A DNA stretch of 56,892 nucleotides, from positions 1-56,892 of IMG/VR virus record IMGVR_UViG_3300028653_000018, one strand, 5' to 3'. Shown here piece by piece: positions 40,370 to 47,440 of the stretch. Position 1 is the stretch's first letter, and every line of letters begins with the position of its first letter. Below the pieces are notes generated by a model that was given only the letters and a program-made list of their open reading frames with translations, did no database searches and had not been told where the DNA came from. Source of the DNA: a virus. A program made the translations under genes and the position numbers.

Positions 40370-40588
40370 TCAACTCCTTAAACATAATTTAGCACATTTA
40401 CATGCCACGTCATTCCAACCAGCCAAATAAAATTCATGTCTGGTAGCTTTTGCCATCATCTTAAAATAAATAAATTTCTTATCAGCTTCGTTTATTTCTC
40501 TTATTGGGACATTATATATTTCGTCTTTTTCTTTTTCTAAGGAACTCTCAGCGGCTAGGATAATAGATATAATCACCGAACGTGTCAT
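40370..40588 (-). CDS. Helical accessory protein
   Basis: 72 residues with a hydrophobic first helix (TRSVIISIILAAESSLEKE) and a Cys-rich C-terminal end (CKCAKLC). Unknown. Confidence 0.55.
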   Translation of the reverse strand: MTRSVIISIILAAESSLEKEKDEIYNVPIREINEADKKFIYFKMMAKATRHEFYLAGWNDVACKCAKLCLRS

Positions 40589-40606
40589 TTTAATTTTATC
40601 AACTCC

Positions 40607-40954
40607 CTAAAATATATAATCCAATCCAACGTGAACAATAGCCGATCCAAATAACCCAAGACCAATAAACGGATGTCCCGCGATCCCAAATAAAAAGAAT
40701 ATCAAGCACCACAGATAAGGAGAGTGCATAATTCCATGATGTCTACAAAATGTAAAAGCATACTTTAAATAGCCTATCCTATTCAAGGGCATTGAATAAT
40801 TAGCATCTAGGTCAGGAGAAAGATAGAGAGTTCCAAAAATCCACGAACCTACAAGCTGAATTACTTCGAATTGAACTCTGTAAAATTGCAATATTGCAAT
40901 TATGGCTAAAAGTGCTGTAAAACTTATGGGTTCATGGATTTTGTATGTAGACAT
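40607..40954 (-). CDS. Integral membrane metal-binding protein (DUF457/DUF2227-like)
   Basis: 115 residues, three to four membrane segments. SPDLDAN (about 46-52) and RHHGIMHSP (about 71-79) and HVGLD near the end carry the Asp/His pattern of DUF457 and DUF2227 membrane hydrolase-like proteins. In cells these are linked to membrane or lipid remodelling; a viral copy is unusual. Leftward operon. Confidence 0.6.
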   Translation of the reverse strand: MSTYKIHEPISFTALLAIIAILQFYRVQFEVIQLVGSWIFGTLYLSPDLDANYSMPLNRIGYLKYAFTFCRHHGIMHSPYLWCLIFFLFGIAGHPFIGLGLFGSAIVHVGLDYIF

Positions 40955-40986
40955 GTTACCTCATTTATTCACTTTTTATGCCGCCG

Positions 40987-41163
40987 TCATTCCTCGTCCT
41001 CTTTCTCCTTAAACTTTATAACCAAATCCTTGCCTTTTCTACGAATATCCACCATAGATTTGTTATTCAAATCACATCCAAGAGCCTCTAATACTATTCT
41101 ATGTTCATGTGGTATTGTAATTCGTACTCGATTTCCTATTCTATCTAAATGGCGTTCTACCAT
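40987..41163 (-). CDS. AbrB-like transcription regulator
   Basis: 58 residues from ATG 41163 (TTG 41184 also possible). RHLDRIGNRVRITIPHEHRI then a beta-rich end gives the swapped-hairpin SpoVT/AbrB fold. It leads the leftward operon and diverges from the 41229 operon. TGACGGCAA repeats overlap its start, a probable autoregulatory site. Confidence 0.7.
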   Translation of the reverse strand: MVERHLDRIGNRVRITIPHEHRIVLEALGCDLNNKSMVDIRRKGKDLVIKFKEKEDEE

Positions 41164-41228
41164 GACGGCAATTAATGACGGCAAAGTTTATATAACTTTC
41201 GTGCGTTTAGAGTGTAAGAGATGATCAA
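41163..41228. promoter_or_regulatory. Divergent promoter with TGACGGCAA direct repeats
   Basis: TGACGGCAA occurs at 41163-41171 and 41176-41184, a 13-bp period, overlapping the AbrB-like start. GTTTATATAAC (41186-41196) can act as a TATA box in either direction. A related AATGACGGC (minus strand) lies near 40980-40990, after the AbrB-like stop. Confidence 0.55.
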
Positions 41229-41474
41229 ATGTCAAAAATAAACGAACAAACAAAACTACAATTTGATAAAAATTCAATGACAGTCGGAGAACTAAAAGAC
41301 GCTCTCGAAGAACAAGGAATAATAGCATATCTTACTGATCTAACTGACAATGTTTTCTGTATGAGTTCCGAAGAGGATAATGTAGATGAAATTGGCAATG
41401 AATTAGTGAAAGATCTAACTGAAAAAGGAATAGGTATTGATTATTTGGTTCATTGTGGAATGTTGCTGAGGTGA
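41229..41474 (+). CDS. Small acidic alpha/beta protein
   Basis: 81 residues, acidic, from ATG 41229. First gene of a rightward accessory operon divergent from the AbrB-like gene. Unknown. Confidence 0.55.
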   Translation: MSKINEQTKLQFDKNSMTVGELKDALEEQGIIAYLTDLTDNVFCMSSEEDNVDEIGNELVKDLTEKGIGIDYLVHCGMLLR

Positions 41475-41478
41475 TTTC

Positions 41479-41610
41479 ATGGACTCACGAACACCAGAAC
41501 AAAAGAAAAAGCAAACAGACGAAGCTATAGCAGCTTTTGAAAGAGGAAGGGCAGCTAGTTTGAATGAGGATGAGGAACCGAGTTTTCATATTGTTAATAG
41601 GGATGATTAA
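41479..41610 (+). CDS. Small paralogous protein B (AFERGRAA)
   Basis: 43 residues, RTPEQKKKQTDEAIAAFERG then RAASLNEDE. Shares TPEQ...AFERGRAA...L.E.E with the 29229 product. Preceded by GAGGTGATTTC. Unknown. Confidence 0.6.
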   Translation: MDSRTPEQKKKQTDEAIAAFERGRAASLNEDEEPSFHIVNRDD

Positions 41611-41612
41611 GA

Positions 41613-41906
41613 ATGAAAGATGATTTTGTAAACCAAGTTCTTGAAATATTAGGCTGCGTAGGCGACGGTGGGGAAGAAGCACTAAAGGCAAACGCTGATA
41701 AAATACATGCTCTTGCTGATTATTCTAGGAAAACAGCAATATTTATTCAAAGTAAAGATCTAGGAACCGAAGCTTTAAAAGACCTATCACCAATTGAAAT
41801 TTATACCCACATGATTATAAAAATAATTGAAAGTCCGACTTCGATTCATCGAGATGCTTCGGTACTTTGTATTATTCCTCACTTATCGGATGCATTGAAA
41901 GAGTAA
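41613..41906 (+). CDS. Helical accessory protein
   Basis: 97 residues, helical. Overall amphipathic, no membrane segment. Starts two bases after the previous stop. Unknown. Confidence 0.55.
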   Translation: MKDDFVNQVLEILGCVGDGGEEALKANADKIHALADYSRKTAIFIQSKDLGTEALKDLSPIEIYTHMIIKIIESPTSIHRDASVLCIIPHLSDALKE

Positions 41907-41966
41907 TTCTCCCTCTCTCAATCATCTTTTTGGTTGTGTGGAGAGGGGAAGGAAGGAGAGAAGAAC

Positions 41967-42131
41967 ATGAAAGCAATAAAAACAAAAAGAATTGTAATTC
42001 GGATGACAGATGATGAATCATGGCATCTTTTCAGAGCAATTGATTCTCTTAAGCACCCTGATATGTACGATAACCCGGTGGATATGGAACCACTTTGGAA
42101 ATTTCGAAAAGTTCTTGGTAATTTAGGTTGA
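41967..42131 (+). CDS. Small basic protein
   Basis: 54 residues from ATG 41967, chosen for the AAGGAGAGAAGAAC site. Basic N-terminus (MKAIKTKRIVIRM) and a helical body. Unknown; could bind nucleic acid. Confidence 0.55.
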   Translation: MKAIKTKRIVIRMTDDESWHLFRAIDSLKHPDMYDNPVDMEPLWKFRKVLGNLG

Positions 42132-42135
42132 TCCT

Positions 42136-43971
42136 ATGTACCCTCTCTTTGCTCTCTCCCTCATTCTAATTTTAATATGTTCAGGGATAGCGAGTGCAGG
42201 GGATGAAACACAGATCAACAACGCACTTCAAGCAGGTGGAGAAGTTCATCTTTCATCAGGCATCTATGAAATAACAGGACCCTTAATCATTCATTCGGAT
42301 ACAGTTCTGATAGGAGAGCCCGACACAGTTATTAAAGTATCCTCTTCGTCTTCTCAGTGGTTTACAGGCTCAACCGGGATAATAAGCTGTAAAGAATCAG
42401 TAAAAAATGTAGAAATATCCGGCTTTCAAATAGATGGTAATTTAGGCTCACTCCCCGCAAGTTACGCGAACACTCCCGGCCATGATAAAGACTGTGAAAG
42501 GTGTATAATTTTAGGGGGATACACTAACGATTACGCTGACAATATCTCAATTCACGATATGAAGCTCTATAACTCCTTCTCTGATGGAATGCAGATAAGA
42601 TTTGCTAAGAATTCAAAGGTTTATAACAATTTTATAAGCAATTGCCAACACGAAGGTTTTTTTGGAACATGTCTTGAAAATAGTGAAATATATAATAATA
42701 AAATAGCTGGAATCACTAGCGACTGTTTAAGATTAGATAACTGTGTAAACTGTAAAGTTAGTGACAATGTTCTATTTTCATATGATGGAACGAATTTAAA
42801 TGGTGCTTACGCTCATGGGGAGAATGGTCTTCAAGTAGGGGACGCAGGAAGCTCACATGGTTACGATGCAAGTAATAAACCTACTACTACTGCTAACATC
42901 GAAGTTTATGGTAATACATTCGCTAACAATGGTTTAAAGGCAATCACGGGGAGCATGGGAGACAATGTTTATATTCACGATAATAAATTTGTTGGAAAAG
43001 AGCAGCTTGAAACAATGGGAATTCCTGTTGATATTTCAGACAGTAATCCGGCAAGTGTTGAGAGGAGTGAGAAAGTATTCTCCTCTATCTTCGACATTTT
43101 AAATTGTAATTTTTCAACTACTGCTCTGATTCCTCAGTATAACCAGATATCAAGCACTGAAAACTGGCAGAAGAAAGGACAGAACACAGAAGCAACCTTT
43201 TCAATTGATGGATTCAGAAATATTTCTGAAATCGAAGGGGTTGAATATATGCCTGGAAAAGCTCAAGATAATGTTATTGTAAATTATCAGACTCGAAATG
43301 ATGCAGCGTTTGGAGCAGGGCAGACCTCAACTATTTCTTATGAAGAAAATAACACAACTTTAAATGTTTCACTAACAGTTCAGACTTCCTGGATAACAAA
43401 AAGCTCAAGTTCGATAACAGTTTTAGGCAAAAGAATAACAATTCCTTCAATTAAAACACAAAGCGAAAGTGAAGTGTACTCTGCAAGTGTACAAGTGCCC
43501 CAGAGTTTTCCAAAAACAGAAGACGTCAAAGCAGAAGTAACCTATTATAATAACTCGTATAATCCTCACTCAATTGTAAGCTTGACAAATGCCTGGGGTA
43601 TAGTTCAGGAAGATTATTCTTACAATGGCTCAGAAGCAAATCATTTTAAGCTCATTGGAGAGGTTTCTAAAAAAGACACTGGCTTATCTTATGTCAATTA
43701 CTCAAGAATTTCAATGTGGAAGAGCACAGACAGCCAGATAAGCGGACATGGGAATGAGTTGTATATTACAGGAAAGTTTAACAGGTCATTACTGAATGTT
43801 TCTGTTGAAACACCTTATGAGAAGGTTCAGATAAAAGAAGTTAATGTTACAGAATTTCCAGATGAAAGCGGATTGATCTTAAATCCTTCATTGTGGGCTT
43901 TTGTAGGAACGTTAAGTATTTTCGTAGTATTTATTTATAAGAACTTAAAAAGAGTAATAAGAAAATGGTAA
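42136..43971 (+). CDS. Membrane-anchored beta-helix surface protein
   Basis: 611 residues. Signal peptide (about 1-21, ending ASAG), a right-handed beta-helix (about 30-300), a beta-sandwich-rich middle, and a C-terminal membrane segment (about 588-605) followed by KNLKRVIRKW. So it is expected on the outside of the host cell, anchored by its tail. Related in design to archaeal S-layer-associated beta-helix proteins, probably host-derived. May remodel the surface of infected cells or block further adsorption. Confidence 0.7.
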   Translation: MYPLFALSLILILICSGIASAGDETQINNALQAGGEVHLSSGIYEITGPLIIHSDTVLIGEPDTVIKVSSSSSQWFTGSTGIISCKESVKNVEISGFQIDGNLGSLPASYANTPGHDKDCERCIILGGYTNDYADNISIHDMKLYNSFSDGMQIRFAKNSKVYNNFISNCQHEGFFGTCLENSEIYNNKIAGITSDCLRLDNCVNCKVSDNVLFSYDGTNLNGAYAHGENGLQVGDAGSSHGYDASNKPTTTANIEVYGNTFANNGLKAITGSMGDNVYIHDNKFVGKEQLETMGIPVDISDSNPASVERSEKVFSSIFDILNCNFSTTALIPQYNQISSTENWQKKGQNTEATFSIDGFRNISEIEGVEYMPGKAQDNVIVNYQTRNDAAFGAGQTSTISYEENNTTLNVSLTVQTSWITKSSSSITVLGKRITIPSIKTQSESEVYSASVQVPQSFPKTEDVKAEVTYYNNSYNPHSIVSLTNAWGIVQEDYSYNGSEANHFKLIGEVSKKDTGLSYVNYSRISMWKSTDSQISGHGNELYITGKFNRSLLNVSVETPYEKVQIKEVNVTEFPDESGLILNPSLWAFVGTLSIFVVFIYKNLKRVIRKW

Positions 43972-43974
43972 AAA

Positions 43975-44139
43975 TTATTCAATTTCATGTGATTTTGAAA
44001 AAGCCATTTCGAAAGCTTCTTTTTTCCATTCATAAAACATTTTTGCAGCGGGATTGTCCCTATGATCCCATCGATCTTCTTCGGTTCTACAATAGTCAAT
44101 CATTCCACATAACCAGTTTTGATAATCTTCTAATTTCAT
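43975..44139 (-). CDS. Small leftward protein
   Basis: 54 residues (LEDYQNWLCGMIDYCRTEED...), helical. ATGA overlap with the upstream 119-residue gene. Ends three bases from the convergent beta-helix gene. Unknown. Confidence 0.5.
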   Translation of the reverse strand: MKLEDYQNWLCGMIDYCRTEEDRWDHRDNPAAKMFYEWKKEAFEMAFSKSHEIE

Positions 44140-44495
44140 TTTCTCACCCACTGTTCACCATTTGGACCCATAACACCTTTATCAGTCTTCATAACATTCT
44201 GAGCTAATCCACCATCAAACATTATCACGTAAAACGTAGAATGCTCTTCATAGTGCCCTGTTGAAATTACTCCACTTGGATTATGAATTTCAAAAGTATG
44301 CGCAACTGTATTAAGTTTCATTCCAGCATGTGGATTGTTCTGATCCTGGAAGTTAGTGAATGATGCTGCATAAGCTGTCATTGCGGAAATCAGCAGTATT
44401 ACAGCAGATATGATCATTAAGTTTCTTTTGTTTTTGAGTATTTCCATTAACGGAAGCATATCTTTATTTTTTAGTACTCCAGTGGTTTCATACAT
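44136..44495 (-). CDS. Membrane-anchored protein
   Basis: 119 residues with a single membrane segment (about 28-44, MIISAVILLISAMTAYAASF) and an outer beta domain. N-terminal soluble tail about 27 residues. Could be a viral surface or envelope-associated protein; no family recognised. Confidence 0.55.
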   Translation of the reverse strand: MYETTGVLKNKDMLPLMEILKNKRNLMIISAVILLISAMTAYAASFTNFQDQNNPHAGMKLNTVAHTFEIHNPSGVISTGHYEEHSTFYVIMFDGGLAQNVMKTDKGVMGPNGEQWVRK

Positions 44496-44668
44496 ATTTC
44501 TTTTGTCTCCTTATTTATCCTTAACAGTACTGGTATTTCTTCGTCCGGAATCCCGGCAGCCTGGCAAACAGGAGCCGAAATGTATACAAACACAGCTCCC
44601 GGCTTTGACTTGTTTTTTCCGAGTTTACCTGTCCAGATAATCTCTTTTTCGGTTTCTATATAATCCAT
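44471..44668 (-). CDS. Small protein, leads leftward unit
   Basis: 65 residues, beta-rich (GKLGKNKSKPGAVFVYISA). It overlaps the next gene by 25 bases. Divergent from the secretion-like module, sharing its control region. AbrB-like is possible from the strand pattern but unproved. Confidence 0.5.
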   Translation of the reverse strand: MDYIETEKEIIWTGKLGKNKSKPGAVFVYISAPVCQAAGIPDEEIPVLLRINKETKEICMKPLEY

Positions 44669-44801
44669 TTAACCACAAAATAATTTTTTCTAACGGTTAA
44701 ATTAACAATACGGCTATTTATAAGTTTGTATCCATACGACTTTATCCGTATAAACTCGGACAAGTCCGAACATTTAAATAGTTTGAAAGTAATTACTTAG
44801 T
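44669..44801. promoter_or_regulatory. Promoter/operators of the secretion-like module
   Basis: Palindrome TCGGAC-AA-GTCCGA (44756-44769) and ATACG/CGTAT pair (44734-44751) precede a TATA-like ACATTTAAATAG (44770-44781) about 21 bases before ATG 44802. A second TATA-like CTATTTATAAG lies near 44714-44724. The palindrome directly upstream of the TATA box suits an activator or repressor. Confidence 0.55.
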
Positions 44802-45146
44802 ATGAGTAAATTAAAAAAGTTAACATGGAGTTTTGCAGGAATTCTTCTTACTGCTGGCTCGGCATTGGCAGAAGGAGACAACAACGTAACAAGCAATCTT
44901 GGGCCGGCTTCGGGAGTCGCAGGTGATCTTATGTTTTATCTTAAATGGGGATCTATTTTCGTCGCTATTGCTACGGTCCTCATCCTTTGGATAAGACATA
45001 ACCTAGCCGCACATAGTAAAAAAGTAGGTGATGTTTTACAGATCAGAGATGATATGAAACAATGGTTTATAATGGGTCTGGCTGTCATAGTTAGTTTTAT
45101 CTTTTTATTTCAGTATATAATACCACAATTAGATAAATTCATCTGA
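44802..45146 (+). CDS. VirB2-like pilin/membrane protein
   Basis: 114 residues: signal peptide (about 1-23, ending SALAE), a short outer loop, two membrane segments (about 45-64 and 88-110) with a basic loop between. This matches the plan of VirB2/TrbC-type pilins of type IV secretion. Followed at ten bases by the VirB6-like gene. Call by topology and context. Confidence 0.5.
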   Translation: MSKLKKLTWSFAGILLTAGSALAEGDNNVTSNLGPASGVAGDLMFYLKWGSIFVAIATVLILWIRHNLAAHSKKVGDVLQIRDDMKQWFIMGLAVIVSFIFLFQYIIPQLDKFI

Positions 45147-45155
45147 GGCTCTATT

Positions 45156-46061
45156 ATGAAAAGAGTCTATGCTATTCTTTTTTTTCTTTTGTTCTTTTCT
45201 TACCCTGTTTTAGCTGCTGATTATTCAGCAACTGATGTAGGAGCAGGGATGGTTTCAGCTGGAATAGGGCAGTTTTTTAAAGACCAGATAAATGGTATGT
45301 ATTCAAGTTTTCAAAATAATACAGCCATTAATAGCCAATTTGGAACTGCTAGAGGGGCACTATACACAGTCATTACATACGTTCCTGACCCATACGCTGA
45401 CCCAACAATAAAATCTATATTCTTGAACTACAGAGCGCTTTCAATATTCTTTGTTGTTCTCTTTATAATTGGGGAGTTTATGAATCGGAACTTAGCACGG
45501 ATGAAAGTATCTGAAAACGTATTTGGAAATAGGGATTTATCTACCTCTAAATTCGTTGGAGGGGTAGCAATGTGTTTTCTAGGACTCTTTGCTAACTTCA
45601 TCTTTATGTTTGCATTGCAAGTGATAAGAGTATTAAGTCAATTCGCAATGTCTAATGTCCTTGATTCTATTGCTCCAAGCCCTGATAACCTTATACTGTA
45701 TGTTATGATGGCTATCTGTGATTTCACAGTATTCATATTCTTCATAATCAGGTTTTTTATAATATATGCAGTGGCAGTTCTGTGTACGGTTCTTGCTGTC
45801 CTGTTAGTTCCAGAATCGTCAAGGGACTTTGCTAAAAAGTCAATAGATCACATAGTCAGGATTTTACTCTTGCAGCCAGTGGCTATTTTCTTTACTTGCC
45901 TGGGGATTTTAGTAATGAAAAACCTGCCTGTAGCATTACAACCATTTGGATATATTGGACTTACAGTGTTTGTTTTTCTGGTTTGTCTTTATATGCTAAT
46001 TGGAGATTTTGAATTCATTAAGAAGGGTGGAAAAGTATTAGCAAAGGTGATTGCAGCATGA
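45156..46061 (+). CDS. VirB6/TrbL-like polytopic membrane protein
   Basis: 301 residues: signal peptide (about 1-20, ending VLAAD) and five to six membrane segments from about residue 90 on, in two groups (90-175, 185-295). Typical of VirB6/TrbL channel proteins. Gene order and the VirB4-like ATPase downstream support a conjugation-type channel. ATGA overlap with the next small gene. Confidence 0.5.
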   Translation: MKRVYAILFFLLFFSYPVLAADYSATDVGAGMVSAGIGQFFKDQINGMYSSFQNNTAINSQFGTARGALYTVITYVPDPYADPTIKSIFLNYRALSIFFVVLFIIGEFMNRNLARMKVSENVFGNRDLSTSKFVGGVAMCFLGLFANFIFMFALQVIRVLSQFAMSNVLDSIAPSPDNLILYVMMAICDFTVFIFFIIRFFIIYAVAVLCTVLAVLLVPESSRDFAKKSIDHIVRILLLQPVAIFFTCLGILVMKNLPVALQPFGYIGLTVFVFLVCLYMLIGDFEFIKKGGKVLAKVIAA

Positions 46062-46195
46062 AATATCAATTTACTCTTACAATAGTAGGTGAATGTAGTG
46101 ATACAATCACCATAACACTAGAAGAATACAGAGCGCTTACATTGATAATGAATAGTTGGTTAAAAGACGAGGGGAGGGTTATACAAGATGTCTAA
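46058..46195 (+). CDS. Small module protein
   Basis: 45 residues, beta then helix (YQFTLTIVGECSDTITITLE...). Overlaps both neighbours by four to eight bases. Unknown; its placement suggests a link with the channel proteins. Confidence 0.5.
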   Translation: MKYQFTLTIVGECSDTITITLEEYRALTLIMNSWLKDEGRVIQDV

Positions 46196-47036
46196 CACTC
46201 CTTACGAACCTCCGAGGCCACCAAAGACGATAACTAAAATTCAAGATGATCAATTCTTAGACTTTTCAAGTCCGTTTACATGGGTTATGATGGTCTTTAT
46301 CTCCGTTGCACTCGTGATCATCTTTGAACTTGGAAATGTACACACATTAGTATTCCAGATAGTTACTGTCCTTGCCTTAGTTTTATGGCTTGTAATATGG
46401 ATTAAATACTTTTCATCTTCTGAAAAAGTAACTAAGCAATTTGCAGTATTTCATTTCAAAGTTAATGATGTGAAAGGCCAGCATGTAATTAATAAATTTG
46501 AAGTTCCAGTTTCGTTCTTACAGAAATTAGTGCCTATTGTAGCCATTCACGAAGGAGGAATAATCGAGTTTACTGAGAAAAAATACGGAATTTTAATGGA
46601 AACTTTTCCAGTTAGAATTTCAGATGAAGAAAGAAAAGAACATGAAAAGAGGATCGAGAAGGTAGTGAATGGTATTCCTGCAAATACCCACTTCAAAACG
46701 ATAGCATGTAGTAGATTAGAGCCTAGAAAACCTTTGATGCAGTACCTTTTAGACATTACAAGTAAGTCTACTGGAAATAAAGCAACTGATCTACATCTTG
46801 CGAGCCTTTACAATAAAGTAGCAGGTGATGACACGCCTGTCATTTCATGGAAATATTACGCTTTTCAGAGTCTTGGAGAACAACGTAGTTTAGAGGCTGC
46901 CAGAATTCAGTATGGTGCGACGGTACCTGGTCTACTTAAAAACATGCGAGGCGCGAAATTAGATCCCATCGTCGTAGAAGATCCTCAAGAAATTGCTTAT
47001 GCGTATCGTACTTTATTTTCGGAGATGGTAATATGA
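46188..47036 (+). CDS. Two-pass membrane protein of secretion-like module
   Basis: 282 residues: a Pro-rich start ([17 protein letters not shown]), two closely spaced membrane segments (about 28-70), then a soluble cytoplasmic domain of about 210 residues. This arrangement recalls VirB3/PrgI-type partners of VirB4 ATPases, though with a much larger C-terminal part. Overlaps the YopX-like gene by four bases. The C-terminal domain is not recognised. Confidence 0.5.
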   Translation: MSNTPYEPPRPPKTITKIQDDQFLDFSSPFTWVMMVFISVALVIIFELGNVHTLVFQIVTVLALVLWLVIWIKYFSSSEKVTKQFAVFHFKVNDVKGQHVINKFEVPVSFLQKLVPIVAIHEGGIIEFTEKKYGILMETFPVRISDEERKEHEKRIEKVVNGIPANTHFKTIACSRLEPRKPLMQYLLDITSKSTGNKATDLHLASLYNKVAGDDTPVISWKYYAFQSLGEQRSLEAARIQYGATVPGLLKNMRGAKLDPIVVEDPQEIAYAYRTLFSEMVI

Positions 47037-47440
47037 GAGAAATAAAATTTAGAGTATTTGATAAAAATATACCTGCTAACTGTACTGACAAGGAACTCGA
47101 TAATCCATCTGGAGCAATGGTTGTTGAATGGGATTACATTGTTAATTCTTCTTATCTAATTGGTGGTCTGGCTGGAAGATATCCAATTATGCAGTTTACC
47201 GGACTGAAAGATAAAAATGGAAAAGAAATTTATGAAGGTGATATTCTAAAATACGACGATCCATATAAACAGAAAGCTCACACGTTCCCATATGTTATCA
47301 AATGGGATTCTGAAGAAGCGTGTTTCGACTGCACTAATGAAATGAATTTCATGCTCGGTTCCGTGTGGAAGAATATGGAAGTTATAGGCAATGTATGGGA
47401 GAATCCGGAACTTTTGGGGGCAATAAATGAAACTGTTTGA
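47033..47440 (+). CDS. YopX-like protein, second copy
   Basis: 135 residues starting [12 protein letters not shown], with [18 protein letters not shown] in the centre and a [11 protein letters not shown] end. Paralogue of 13091. Its insertion inside the secretion-like operon suggests that it is an accessory. Overlaps the neighbours by four and 14 bases. Confidence 0.85.
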   Translation: MREIKFRVFDKNIPANCTDKELDNPSGAMVVEWDYIVNSSYLIGGLAGRYPIMQFTGLKDKNGKEIYEGDILKYDDPYKQKAHTFPYVIKWDSEEACFDCTNEMNFMLGSVWKNMEVIGNVWENPELLGAINETV

